From Bacilli bacterium (GTDB lineage Bacteria; Bacillota_I; Bacilli_A; RFN20; CAG-631), in the NCBI GenBank assembly GCA_900754115.1, contig CAAEBM010000035.1, positions 1-64,000 on the forward strand: a stretch of DNA of 64,000 bases, written 5' to 3'. Below are positions 8,159 through 17,997 of the stretch, one piece after another. The notes beneath the pieces were generated by a model. The model was not told the origin of the DNA. It made no database searches and saw only the letters and a program-made list of their open reading frames with translations. Within the stretch, counting starts at the first letter, position 1, and each line of letters begins with the position of its first letter. The position numbers and the translations under genes are program-made.

Positions 8159-11100
8159 ATGAATAAAGACTATTATATTGGCCTAGATATCGGTACAAAT
8201 TCGGTAGGTTGGGCAGTAGCAGACCAAGATTATAACTTATTAAGATTGAAAGGAACCCATGCATGGGGTGCACGCATTTTTAAAGAAGCGAGCAGCAAAA
8301 AAGATACTCGAAATTTTAGAAGTTCTAGAAGAAGATATGCAAGAAGAAAATATCGTATACAATTATTAAATCAATTGTTTGCTGAAGAAATCAACAAAAT
8401 TGATTCAACATTTTTTATTCGTTTAGCTTATTCTTCTTACTGGGAAGAAGATAAAATAGATAAAGGAATTAGTAAAAGTTTACTTTTTAAAACTAGAGAA
8501 GAAGAAATTCTTTTTTATAAAAAATATAAAACCATTTGGCATTTAAGACAAAGTTTAATTAAAAATGAACAAGAAGCTTTCCAAGATCTTCGTTATGTTT
8601 ATTTTGCCATCCATCACATAATAAAATATCGTGGAAACTTTTTACTTGAAGGAAACATTAATACAAACCAACTAAATGAAACTTATATAGAAGATTTAAA
8701 TCATTTTTTAAAAGACAAATATATGGAATTAACAAAAGATGAATTTGAATCTTCATCTTCATTCATTTCAAAAGAACAAACAATTGATATAAAAAATATT
8801 TTATTAGATAAAAATAAAAATAGTAGAACAAAGAATAAAGAAATCAAAAAACTATTTTCATCTAATGATATTTTAGAACCTTATATTGATTTTTTTACTA
8901 CCCTTGTTACAGGTGGCAAATTTCAATTAAAAAAATTAAATCTAGATTCTCCTATAGAAGGAGAAATTCAGTTAAGCAATCCTTCCTTTGAAGAAATGGA
9001 AGGGACATTAAAAGATGACTTCAAATTAGTGATGATTGCTAAGCAGATTTATGATTTTGTTAGTCTTCATGATATTTTACATGACAAAGAATTTCTTTCT
9101 GATGCAATGGTAGATTTTTATGATATTCATCAAAAAGATTTGAAAAAACTCAAAAATATAATCATTTCTATCGATAAAAATAAAGGTTTTAAAGATGAAA
9201 AAGAGCGTTTATATTATAAAATTTTTAAATGTAAAGAGACTATTAATTATAGTGCTTTTGTTCATAAAAATTCCAACGTACAACGACCTCCTATAGAAAA
9301 ATTTAACACTGAAATCGCAAAAATTCTTTCCGAAAATCAAAGTTTTGTTCCTGCTAACAAAGAAAATGATTTTCAAGATTTATTAAAAAAAGCAAAAGAC
9401 AAAGAATTATTAAAAACCATTTCCATTCAATCTACAAGTGTCATTCCTCATCAATTACATTTAAACGAATTAAGAATAATATTAACAAATGCGCAAAAAT
9501 ATTTTCCTTTTTTAAATAATATTAGCGAAAAATTAGAATTACTCTTTACTTTTAAAGTTCCTTATTATTATGGCCCATTAAATGACAAAAGTCCTTATTC
9601 CAATGTAAAAAGAACACAATATGCAACTGTTACCCCATGGAATTTTAAAGATATCATTGATGAAAATCAAACACGTGAAAAATTTATGAAAAAATTAACA
9701 AACACTTGTTTTCATTTAATGGGAGAAACTGTAATGCCAAAAAAAGCCTTGGCATATGAAGATTTTTTAATTTATAATCGGCTAAATACATTAATGGTAA
9801 ATGGCAATTATTTATCAACACAGGATAAAAAACAATTTTATGAATATATTATTTCTCGTCCTAAAACAACCTTAGAACAATTAAAAAAAGAAATTGCAAA
9901 AAGAGAAAATTTGAATCTTTTGGATATCACTTTTTCTCATATTCAAGAAAACATTCCATTTGAAGCATCTTCTCATGCCGCTTTAATGAAATTTTTTGAT
10001 GTTGAAAAAGAACAAAAGAAATTAGAAAAATTAATTACTTTAGCAACGATTTATGCGGATGATAAAAAGTCTTTTAAAATTTTATTAGAAAAAGAAAAGA
10101 ATTTAACAGAAGAACAAAGAAAAGTTTTATTAAATTTACCGACTAAAAAATGGGCTCCTTTTTCATATAAATTGCTCAATGATATTTATTATCAAGATGA
10201 TGCAGGAGTTATTTTTTCAATATTAGACATTATGAGACTAGAAAACAAAGATTTTCAGATGGTTCTTAACGATGAACAATATCATTTTAAAGACTTAATT
10301 TTACAAGAAAATGCACAAATTATGCAAAATAAAACGCCACAAGATTTAATTGATGAAAAATTAGAAACGGTTCCATCCAATGTTCAAAGAAGTATTCGTC
10401 AAACTTTATTAGTTATTGATGATATTATTAAAGCTGCCAACAATAAAATGCCACAAAAAATATTTATTGAAGTCACACGTTCAAATGATGATTCTAAAAA
10501 AGGAAAAGAAAGCATTTCAAGAGAAAAAGAATTAACGCAATTTATAGATGAACTTTTTAAAGACCCAGAAATAAATCAATTCCCAAATATGGACTTAGAC
10601 AAATTACAAAAGGAACTTCAAGAATTGGATAAAATCAAATTAAAAGGAAAACATTTATATTTATATTTTAAACAATTAGGGATAGATCTTTACACTGGAT
10701 TGCCAATTGATATCAATGAAGTATTGGATTCTACTAAATACGATTTGGATCATATTATTCCTCAATCCTTATTAAAAGATGATTCTTTGGATAATTTAGT
10801 TTTGGTCAATCGTAAAATTAACCAAAAAGAAAAAGGAAATCAATATCCACTTTCAGCCGAAATTCGCTCAAAAAATAAAAATTTATGGAAATATTTATTA
10901 AAGAAAAAAGCCATTAGTGATAAAAAATATGATCATTTAACTAGAAGCAGCGAAATTAAGCTAAATGAAATAGAAGATTTCGTTTCTCGACAAATCAATA
11001 TCGTTAATTATTCAAATATTGTTATTCGAGACATTTTAAATATTAAATATCCAGATATAAAAGTTATTTTTTCAAAATCACAATATCCTTCTTTTATTAG

Positions 11101-12205
11101 AAAACATTTAAATATTGTTAAAAATCGTGATGTCAATGATGCTCATCATGCAGTAGATGCCTATCTTAATATCGTTTCTGGTAATATATTATCCACAACT
11201 TTTTCTAAAAAATATATTATTGAAACCTTTAATAAAATTAAATTTGATGATAAAAGAACATTTAATATGGAAAGCATTTTAGAAAACTATTTCAAAAAAG
11301 AACAAAATGTAAATAAAATAAAAACAAATTGTTTTAGAAGAGATGCATTAGTTACTTATAAATTAGATTATTATAGTAAAAATGGAGCATTTTATGAACA
11401 AACAAGATCTCCTAAATCTAAAAATTTGATTCCCATCACCTTCAAACCAGACAATGCTTTAAAAGACACTTCAAAGTATGGTGGATATTCTGATATAACT
11501 CAAGCATATTTATTAGCTGTTTCTTATCAAGAAGGAAAGAAATTTAAAAAAGCATTATTAAGAGTCCCCTATTTATACACAATAATGTATAAAAATAATT
11601 CCGATGAATTATTAAAAAAGATTATTAACAATCCCAAAGCAGAAAATGTCAAAATATTAAGAAAAATTCATTTAAATCAAAAAATTAAATTAAATAATGG
11701 TATTTATTTGATTTATACAAATAGTGAAAATAAAAATAAATACAAAATGGCTTATCAAAATTACATTGATAATAAATTTTTATTATATCTCCATCAAGCA
11801 AATAAACATTTCAATGATATAAGTGAACATTTAAATGAACAAACTTTTATTATCAATTCAAAAAATGATGAATTTTTAATTTCAAAAGAAAAAAATCGAG
11901 AATTTTTTACTTATTTGCTAAATAAAACAAAGAATAAAGTATATAATACTTGCAATTACATTGTAAAAGCTAGAGAAACCAATATAGAAGTTTTCGAAAA
12001 ATTGAATTTAAAAGAACAAATTGATGTTCTTAATCAATGGATTAAAATGATGTCTCGAGATTGTGAAAAAGTAACATTAAACAAAAAATTTAATAATCTA
12101 ATTGAATGCAAATTGATTTTAACTAAAAACATTAATCCAAATAATACAATAACTATTATTTATGAATCACCTACTGGACTATTTAAACATGAGGTTAAAA
12201 TTTAA
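8159..12205 (+). CDS. cas9: CRISPR-associated endonuclease Cas9 (type II-A)
   Basis: 1348 aa RNA-guided double-strand DNA endonuclease, with the length usual for II-A. RuvC-I: YYIGLDIGTNSVGWAV with Asp10. Arg-rich bridge helix: FRSSRRRYARRKYR. RuvC-II: IFIEVTRSN with Glu771. HNH: YDLDHIIPQSLL with catalytic His865. RuvC-III: DAHHAVDAYLN (His996/His997, Asp1000). All nuclease residues are present. I chose ATG 8159 because the GGGGG run (8146-8150) gives an 8-nt spacing and the N terminus aligns with known Cas9. An in-frame TTG at 8144 lies before that site. The stop is 2 nt from cas1. Confidence 0.97.
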   Translation: MNKDYYIGLDIGTNSVGWAVADQDYNLLRLKGTHAWGARIFKEASSKKDTRNFRSSRRRYARRKYRIQLLNQLFAEEINKIDSTFFIRLAYSSYWEEDKIDKGISKSLLFKTREEEILFYKKYKTIWHLRQSLIKNEQEAFQDLRYVYFAIHHIIKYRGNFLLEGNINTNQLNETYIEDLNHFLKDKYMELTKDEFESSSSFISKEQTIDIKNILLDKNKNSRTKNKEIKKLFSSNDILEPYIDFFTTLVTGGKFQLKKLNLDSPIEGEIQLSNPSFEEMEGTLKDDFKLVMIAKQIYDFVSLHDILHDKEFLSDAMVDFYDIHQKDLKKLKNIIISIDKNKGFKDEKERLYYKIFKCKETINYSAFVHKNSNVQRPPIEKFNTEIAKILSENQSFVPANKENDFQDLLKKAKDKELLKTISIQSTSVIPHQLHLNELRIILTNAQKYFPFLNNISEKLELLFTFKVPYYYGPLNDKSPYSNVKRTQYATVTPWNFKDIIDENQTREKFMKKLTNTCFHLMGETVMPKKALAYEDFLIYNRLNTLMVNGNYLSTQDKKQFYEYIISRPKTTLEQLKKEIAKRENLNLLDITFSHIQENIPFEASSHAALMKFFDVEKEQKKLEKLITLATIYADDKKSFKILLEKEKNLTEEQRKVLLNLPTKKWAPFSYKLLNDIYYQDDAGVIFSILDIMRLENKDFQMVLNDEQYHFKDLILQENAQIMQNKTPQDLIDEKLETVPSNVQRSIRQTLLVIDDIIKAANNKMPQKIFIEVTRSNDDSKKGKESISREKELTQFIDELFKDPEINQFPNMDLDKLQKELQELDKIKLKGKHLYLYFKQLGIDLYTGLPIDINEVLDSTKYDLDHIIPQSLLKDDSLDNLVLVNRKINQKEKGNQYPLSAEIRSKNKNLWKYLLKKKAISDKKYDHLTRSSEIKLNEIEDFVSRQINIVNYSNIVIRDILNIKYPDIKVIFSKSQYPSFIRKHLNIVKNRDVNDAHHAVDAYLNIVSGNILSTTFSKKYIIETFNKIKFDDKRTFNMESILENYFKKEQNVNKIKTNCFRRDALVTYKLDYYSKNGAFYEQTRSPKSKNLIPITFKPDNALKDTSKYGGYSDITQAYLLAVSYQEGKKFKKALLRVPYLYTIMYKNNSDELLKKIINNPKAENVKILRKIHLNQKIKLNNGIYLIYTNSENKNKYKMAYQNYIDNKFLLYLHQANKHFNDISEHLNEQTFIINSKNDEFLISKEKNREFFTYLLNKTKNKVYNTCNYIVKARETNIEVFEKLNLKEQIDVLNQWIKMMSRDCEKVTLNKKFNNLIECKLILTKNINPNNTITIIYESPTGLFKHEVKI

Positions 12206-12207
12206 AA

Positions 12208-13071
12208 ATGGGATTTCGTACAGTAATTGTTACATCTCATAGTAAATTAGAATATTCTTTAAATTATTTGGTCTATAAAACTGTTGATGAAATCAAAAGA
12301 ATACACATACACGAAATCCATACATTAATAATAGAATCTACTGCTGTTTCTATTACTTCAGCCTTATTGGCTGAATTAATCAAGCAAAAAGTAAAAGTAA
12401 TTTTTTGCGATGATAAAAAAAATCCATCTTCTGAATTGGTTCCTTATTATGGTGATTGTATCTCATACAAAAGAATTACAGAACAAATCAACTGGAAAGA
12501 ACTAAACAAAAAAATGATATGGCAATGTATTATTCAAGAAAAAATTAAACAACAAGCAAAAGTTCTAAATAAAAAATACCCTCATGATGCTATTATTCTT
12601 TTTAATTATTCTAATGAGGTTCAATTAGATGATGAAACAAATCGAGAAGGTCATGCGGCAAAATTTTATTTTAATCGATTATTTGGGGAAAAATTTAGCA
12701 GAAGTAGTTCAGATAAAATCAATGATTTTTTAAACTATGGTTATACCTTGATTTTATCTCAGTTTGATCGTTTTATCGTTTCTAAAGGGTATTTAACACA
12801 ACTTGGAATACACCATAAAAATCCTTTTAATCCATTTAACTTATCTTGCGATTTAATGGAACCCTTTCGACCTATCATTGACTTACAGGTTTTAACATTA
12901 AATGAAGAAAATTTTAAAAATGAACTAATATCTTTTTTACATCATGAAGTTTTAATCAATGGACAAAGACAAACTTTAATTAATGCAATACAAATTTATT
13001 CTAGTTCCATCTTTTCTGCATTAAATACAGGAAAAATGGATGGAATTAAATTTATTGAATCTTATGAGTAA
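12208..13071 (+). CDS. cas1: CRISPR integrase Cas1 (type II)
   Basis: 287 aa metal-dependent integrase of the spacer-acquisition complex, subtype II length. Recognisable parts are REGHAAKFYFNRLFG (with the metal-binding Glu) and GIHHKNPFNPFNLSCDLMEPFRP (with the metal-binding His and Asp). It starts 2 nt after cas9 with no clear Shine-Dalgarno, so translation is probably coupled. Cas1 works with Cas2, Csn2 and, in II-A, with Cas9 for PAM selection. Confidence 0.95.
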   Translation: MGFRTVIVTSHSKLEYSLNYLVYKTVDEIKRIHIHEIHTLIIESTAVSITSALLAELIKQKVKVIFCDDKKNPSSELVPYYGDCISYKRITEQINWKELNKKMIWQCIIQEKIKQQAKVLNKKYPHDAIILFNYSNEVQLDDETNREGHAAKFYFNRLFGEKFSRSSSDKINDFLNYGYTLILSQFDRFIVSKGYLTQLGIHHKNPFNPFNLSCDLMEPFRPIIDLQVLTLNEENFKNELISFLHHEVLINGQRQTLINAIQIYSSSIFSALNTGKMDGIKFIESYE

Positions 13072-13384
13072 TGTTTTTATGAGAATGATTTTATTTTTTG
13101 ATTTGCCTTCTGTAAGTAAAAAAGATATTCGTGAATATACTAAATTTGTCAAAACACTTAAAAAAAATGGATTTATAAAAATGCAGGAAAGCGTTTATAC
13201 AAAATTAGCTTTAAATCCTTCTAGTGTAAATTCGTGTATGATTGAATTAAAAAAGAATCTTCCAATAGAAGGAATGATTTCTGTTTTAACTTTAACAGAA
13301 ACTCAGTTTTCTTCAATTGAACATTTAATGGGTGAAATAAAAACAGACGTCATTATAACAGAAGAAAAGGTGATTCGTTTATGA
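13064..13384 (+). CDS. cas2: CRISPR-associated Cas2
   Basis: 106 aa partner of Cas1 in spacer integration. The core MRMILFFDLP followed by FVKTLKKNGFIKMQESVY is the standard Cas2 start. I placed the start at ATG 13064 (MSNVFMRM...), which mirrors the N terminus of streptococcal II-A Cas2. It overlaps the cas1 stop by 8 nt; ATG 13079 is the alternative. It ends in TGA, overlapping the csn2 ATG, so TGA is a stop codon in this organism. Confidence 0.93.
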   Translation: MSNVFMRMILFFDLPSVSKKDIREYTKFVKTLKKNGFIKMQESVYTKLALNPSSVNSCMIELKKNLPIEGMISVLTLTETQFSSIEHLMGEIKTDVIITEEKVIRL

Positions 13385-14064
13385 GTTTCTTATGCATTCA
13401 TCCTTTTCATATTTGTTTAAATTTTGAACAACTATCACATCATTTATTAATTATTGAAAATAAAAAAATGTTATATTCTTTTTTAAAAGACATGAAAAAT
13501 GGTGGATGTGATAAAGACTATTTTGAAATTTGGGATGATAAAAACAAAAAATTAAAAAACGGAGACTATATTGATTTCAATTTATCTTTATTTTATATAG
13601 AGATAAACAATAAAAAAAATCTAAATGCTTTAATAAGAATTTTAAAAAATTCTTGTTTTGATTTATTAGAGTGTTTTTCAAAAAATATAACTTTAAAAAT
13701 AACCGAAACTTTTAACAATTTAAAACTTGAATCTCCAATAGAAATTATTTCTGATATCGATGTAACTGATGATGATTTTTTTAAACTAGTAAATTTATCT
13801 ATTGCAGAAAATGACGACTCTATTTTAGAAAGAATTTATAATTATATTAAGGTTTCTTTTGAATTAAGAAACATTAGAATTTTTGTATTTTATAATCTTT
13901 ATTCCTTGTTAGACAATAATGAAATAGAAAACTTATTGAAAAGTTGTACTTATTTAAACGTAAGAATAATAAATGTGGAACCTTCTAATATTCAAAATCA
14001 TTGTTTTGAAACAAAAAAAATTTTGGATAAGGACATTTGCTTATTGGAATCAAACCAGTTATAA
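13381..14064 (+). CDS. csn2: CRISPR adaptation protein Csn2
   Basis: 227 aa. Position (fourth, with an ATGA overlap with cas2) and length fit Csn2, the toroidal DNA-end-binding protein that defines subtype II-A and is needed for spacer capture. The sequence is divergent. The segment SPIEIISDIDVTDDDFFKL and the late helix-strand pattern with RIFVFYNLYSLLD fit the family. Its last 28 codons also contain a promoter for the array. Confidence 0.85.
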   Translation: MSFLCIHPFHICLNFEQLSHHLLIIENKKMLYSFLKDMKNGGCDKDYFEIWDDKNKKLKNGDYIDFNLSLFYIEINNKKNLNALIRILKNSCFDLLECFSKNITLKITETFNNLKLESPIEIISDIDVTDDDFFKLVNLSIAENDDSILERIYNYIKVSFELRNIRIFVFYNLYSLLDNNEIENLLKSCTYLNVRIINVEPSNIQNHCFETKKILDKDICLLESNQL

Positions 14065-14100
14065 TTAAATTAAAGATTGCATTACTTAACCTTATTTGAG
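14037..14100 (+). promoter_or_regulatory. CRISPR leader with promoter and ATTTGAG anchor
   Basis: TTGCTT (14037-14042), a 17-bp spacer, then TATAAT (14060-14065), which overlaps the csn2 stop codon. The pre-crRNA would start near 14072. The last seven bases before the first repeat are ATTTGAG (14094-14100). This is the leader-end sequence shown in streptococcal II-A systems to direct polarised spacer integration. The leader end is therefore on the cas side. Confidence 0.85.
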
Positions 14101-15505
14101 GTTTGGGAGTAGTGCTATCTTTATCTACTTTCAAACGGTATGACTCGCAAGTAGATACTATTATTAGTTTGGGAGTAGTGCTATCTTTATCTACTTTCAA
14201 ACTGAAGACGGCACTTTCGGATATATCGAAGAGTTTGGGAGTAGTGCTATCTTTATCTACTTTCAAACTGCTAAGGTTGGAGCGGTTGGATTGGCATGTT
14301 TGGGAGTAGTGCTATCTTTATCTACTTTCAAACATTGTATATAACAACAAACGACCTAGACACGTTTGGGAGTAGTGCTATCTTTATCTACTTTCAAACA
14401 TACAAATAAAAGTTAGATAATGAATACTTGTTTGGGAGTAGTGCTATCTTTATCTACTTTCAAACATAACAAATGTAATCTCGGTTAAATGGGATGTTTG
14501 GGAGTAGTGCTATCTTTATCTACTTTCAAACAAAGCAACGACAGCACTTACGAAACGAGCAGTTTGGGAGTAGTGCTATCTTTATCTACTTTCAAACTTT
14601 AGATACTGAGGGTAATGTATCAACCTTGTTTGGGAGTAGTGCTATCTTTATCTACTTTCAAACCGAAAATGGTACTTATGGATATACAGAAGAGTTTGGG
14701 AGTAGTGCTATCTTTATCTACTTTCAAACCTACTCTTTTGTTATAATTCGCTAAAATATGTTTGGGAGTAGTGCTATCTTTATCTACTTTCAAACTTAGC
14801 GGTGTTGTAGGTACTTATGACAGCAGTTTGGGAGTAGTGCTATCTTTATCTACTTTCAAACTATGACGGCGATAAAATATTAATTATTGACGTTTGGGAG
14901 TAGTGCTATCTTTATCTACTTTCAAACTTATATAAGTTCAAGGACTAACACTTGCACGTTTGGGAGTAGTGCTATCTTTATCTACTTTCAAACGTAAGTC
15001 AATGGGCATTCGCGTTTCTTGTCGTTTGGGAGTAGTGCTATCTTTATCTACTTTCAAACTCACACATTATACATATACAAATATATATAGTTTGGGAGTA
15101 GTGCTATCTTTATCTACTTTCAAACTTAACGCTATTAAACCCAATAATAAGATACGTTTGGGAGTAGTGCTATCTTTATCTACTTTCAAACGCAAAGAAA
15201 ACTTAGAACGACCAATGGACAGTTTGGGAGTAGTGCTATCTTTATCTACTTTCAAACAAAGGCTTACGATACGTATTGTTATAGTGAGTTTGGGAGTAGT
15301 GCTATCTTTATCTACTTTCAAACAAAGTTGGACTATACATATCAAGAGGAGAGGTTTGGGAGTAGTGCTATCTTTATCTACTTTCAAACTAATGAGCATT
15401 CATAATCTTATTACCGCTAGTTTGGGAGTAGTGCTATCTTTATCTACTTTCAAACAGCAATGAAAGCCTTTGATACTTTAAATTGGTTTGGGAGTAGTGC
15501 TATCT
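14101..15505 (+). CRISPR. Type II-A CRISPR array, 21 full repeats, 21 spacers, truncated last repeat
   Basis: A 36-bp repeat beginning GTTTGGGAGTAGTGCTATCT and ending TTTCAAAC, with full copies starting at 14101, 14167, 14233, 14298 and then every 66 bp to 15420. All 21 appear identical. Spacers are 30 nt except the third (14269-14297, 29 nt). A 22nd copy at 15486 keeps only the first 20 nt and then diverges, marking the old end. Many spacers read as open coding frames, as expected for phage genes (for example 14862-14891 reads YDGDKILIID). The spacers at 14203-14232 and 14664-14693 are related. No two spacers are identical. Confidence 0.98.
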
Positions 15506-15534
15506 AAACATCAATATCAATTTGATGTTTTTTT
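15506..15534 (+). terminator. Terminator at the end of the CRISPR array
   Basis: Stem AAACATCAA (15506-15514) pairing with TTGATGTTT (15522-15530), followed by TTTT. It starts at the exact base where the last repeat breaks off and ends pre-crRNA transcription. Confidence 0.85.
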
Positions 15535-15552
15535 CATATTTTTTATAAAAAA

Positions 15553-15561
15553 TGATATAAT
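15553..15561 (+). promoter_or_regulatory. Extended -10 promoter
   Basis: TGATATAAT, 41 nt before the ATG of the amidinotransferase-like gene. Confidence 0.65.
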
Positions 15562-15602
15562 AAAATTAAGAATTCATCTCGTTTTTAAGAAAGGAGAAGA
15601 AT

Positions 15603-16436
15603 ATGTTTGTAAAAAACTCAACAGGAATACTCAAACAAGTTTTAATGTCAAATCCCCAATTTTTATCCATTGAACCTATCAACGTAATTTCAGAGCATTT
15701 TAAGAATCACAAATTAGATAAAAAAAAGATTGAAGAAGAATTTAACTTATTAGTCCAAACTTACAAAAATCTTGGAATTGAAGTTTTTTTTCTTCCACCA
15801 AATAAAGAATATCCTGATTCCGTCTTCGCACGCGATTTTGGCGCTTGCTTAAAAGATGGATATATTTTAGGAAAATTTAAACATGAATATCGAAAAAATG
15901 AAAGAAAAGCATATGAAAAAAGAATGCAAGAACTAAATATCCCACAACTACTTAAAATTCATGATGGCTTTTTTGAAGGTGGAGATTTTTTCATGTTAGA
16001 TGAAAAAACGATTGTTATTGGTATTTTAGAAAGAACAAATAAAAAAGGATACTTAGAAATCAAAGAACATTTAAAAAAAGATTACGAAGTTCTTTTTGTA
16101 AAATCAAAACCTGAATTTTTACATTTAGATATGTGCTTTAATTTAATTGATGATCATCTGGCCTTAATCTATAAAGAAGGATTTGACCAAACATTTCTTA
16201 ACGAATTAAAAAAACGAAAAATAGAACTTATAGAATTAAATAAAGAACAAATTTTTCAACACGGATTAAATGTTCAAACACTAGGAAATAAAAAAGTGTT
16301 AGCTTTAAAAAAGAATCATGAAATCAATTTAAAAATAATCGAAAAAGGTTATGAAGTCATTGAATTAGATATCACAGAAATTCTAAAATGTGGTGGTGGA
16401 ATTCATTGCATGACTTTTCCTTTAAAAAGAATATAA
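15603..16436 (+). CDS. Amidinotransferase-superfamily hydrolase (DDAH/arginine deiminase-like)
   Basis: 277 aa. It has the guanidino-modifying fold: SVFARDFG (substrate Asp region), GFFEGGDFF, catalytic His in PEFLHLDMCF, and catalytic Cys in CGGGIHCMT near the C terminus. Family members hydrolyse arginine or methylarginines to citrulline. The single-domain size (about 280 aa) is closer to dimethylargininase-like proteins than to 400-aa arginine deiminases. The substrate is not settled. AAGGAG lies about 7 nt upstream of ATG. It has its own promoter and terminator. Confidence 0.8.
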   Translation: MFVKNSTGILKQVLMSNPQFLSIEPINVISEHFKNHKLDKKKIEEEFNLLVQTYKNLGIEVFFLPPNKEYPDSVFARDFGACLKDGYILGKFKHEYRKNERKAYEKRMQELNIPQLLKIHDGFFEGGDFFMLDEKTIVIGILERTNKKGYLEIKEHLKKDYEVLFVKSKPEFLHLDMCFNLIDDHLALIYKEGFDQTFLNELKKRKIELIELNKEQIFQHGLNVQTLGNKKVLALKKNHEINLKIIEKGYEVIELDITEILKCGGGIHCMTFPLKRI

Positions 16437-16456
16437 AACTTATATTCTTTTTTTTT
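16428..16456 (+). terminator. Rho-independent terminator
   Basis: AGAATATAA-AAC-TTATATTCT followed by a long T run. The stem overlaps the end of the preceding gene. Confidence 0.8.
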
Positions 16457-16524
16457 GAAAAAAAATAATGCTTGTATAAACTACTTTTTTTTGATATTTT
16501 TAAAAAAAAGAGGGGACATAAAAA

Positions 16525-17997
16525 ATGAAACAACAAAAAGTAAAACAAAACGATTGTACTTTTGTTACCAAATTAACCTATGGCTTAGGTGAATTTCCTG
16601 GGACACTAATCGTTTCAATTATTAATTTTTTATTGATGAATTTTTTAACAGATTACTTAAAAATTAGTCCGATATGGGCTGGAGTAATCACTTTTATTGG
16701 CATTGTATTTGACGCCATTACAGACCCATGGGCTGGATATTTAAGCGATAATTCTACTTCTAAATGGGGAAGACGCAGAAGTTTTATGCTAAAATTTACC
16801 GTTCCATTGGGAATCTCTGTTTTATTATTATTTTGTATTCCACAACTAGTTGTTCAATCTTCAGAATTTTTAAAGGTTTTAGTTGTTTTAGTACTATATC
16901 TACTTTATACATTATTAATAACATTATATAAAACACCTTATGGTGCAATTGCATCTGATTTAACGAAAGACTATGACACCCGTACTTCCTTAGCAGCGTT
17001 TCGTACAACCTTCATTGTCATTGCTACTTTAGCATCTGTCATTCTTCCTGATTTATTAGGATTATCAAAAATCACCCCAAATAGTGGCAATGCTTTCTTT
17101 AAAATGGGATTAATTATGTGTATTTTAATTATCGTGTTTGGTTTAATATCTGGTTTTTTCTTAAAAGAAAAAAATGTTGAACATGTAAAACAAAAATATT
17201 CTTTTAAAAAATATTTTATTGATTCTTTAAAAATTAAACCTTTCCGACAAGTTTGCTTTAATTTTTTATTTACCAATCTTTGCATTACTACCATTAATAT
17301 GGCCTTAATCTATTTTTTAAATTATTATGTTGAGTTACCCAAATTATTTACACCTATTGCAGGTGGAGTTGTCATTTTAGCAATGCTTTTCATTCCTTTA
17401 TTTAGTAAACTTTGCAAAATCAAAAGTAAAAATTTTACACAAAATTTAGCATCAATTTGCATGATTATTGGACTTATTCTTTTAATCTTTATTCCTCGAT
17501 TAGGGTTAGATTATCATGATGGATTAACAACTGTTGAAACCAGCATGGTTGCTTCTTTAAAAGCATTTCCATGGTATGCTTATATTGGCGTAATATTAAT
17601 TGCTTTTGGCTTTGGCGCTTTTGAAATGATTCCATATTCATTAATGCCTGATGCTATTGATTTTTGTATTGATAAAGAGCATAAAGATGAAGGAGCATAT
17701 TATGGAGTTGTTTCTTTTGTATTCAAAGTTGGAAAAAGTTTGCCTAGTTTATTTTTAGGCTTTATTTTACAAATTTGTCATTATCAAGAACCTAATTTTG
17801 ATGAAAGTTTAATCAATGTTGTTCAAACACAAACAGATTTAGCAAGATTTGGCATAGCTTTAGTCTTTATTGGTTTACCTATCTTATTTGCTGTTGCTTC
17901 TATCTTAACCATGAGAAAATATAATATCACTAGAGATAAATTAGAATTAAAAAATCAAGAATTACAAGGAGAAAATAAAAATGAAAACAATGTTTAA
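16525..17997 (+). CDS. GPH-family sugar:cation symporter (MFS)
   Basis: 490 aa, about 12 membrane segments. The GPH (glycoside-pentoside-hexuronide) signature is clear: TKLTYGLGEFPGTL at the start, FDAITDPWAGYLSDNS, and the basic loop KWGRRRSF. This family carries melibiose, xylosides or glucuronides with Na+ or H+; the substrate cannot be read here. The last 17 nt overlap the D-aminoacylase gene, so the pair is co-translated. It may therefore import an N-acylated or glycosylated D-amino acid compound. Confidence 0.88.
   Translation: MKQQKVKQNDCTFVTKLTYGLGEFPGTLIVSIINFLLMNFLTDYLKISPIWAGVITFIGIVFDAITDPWAGYLSDNSTSKWGRRRSFMLKFTVPLGISVLLLFCIPQLVVQSSEFLKVLVVLVLYLLYTLLITLYKTPYGAIASDLTKDYDTRTSLAAFRTTFIVIATLASVILPDLLGLSKITPNSGNAFFKMGLIMCILIIVFGLISGFFLKEKNVEHVKQKYSFKKYFIDSLKIKPFRQVCFNFLFTNLCITTINMALIYFLNYYVELPKLFTPIAGGVVILAMLFIPLFSKLCKIKSKNFTQNLASICMIIGLILLIFIPRLGLDYHDGLTTVETSMVASLKAFPWYAYIGVILIAFGFGAFEMIPYSLMPDAIDFCIDKEHKDEGAYYGVVSFVFKVGKSLPSLFLGFILQICHYQEPNFDESLINVVQTQTDLARFGIALVFIGLPILFAVASILTMRKYNITRDKLELKNQELQGENKNENNV

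Noticed and set aside
14730..14759. Spacer sharing CTACTCTTTT with the tracrRNA, as a possible self-targeting spacer
   Set aside because: Only 10 nt of low-complexity sequence match; the rest differs. Not enough for targeting.
14103..15463. Long open frames on both strands through the CRISPR array, encoding periodic LGVVLSLSTFK or SLKVDKDSTTPK units
   Set aside because: The 66-bp repeat-spacer period is a multiple of three, so the repeats keep frames open by chance. There are no ribosome sites, and the peptides are only repeat translations.
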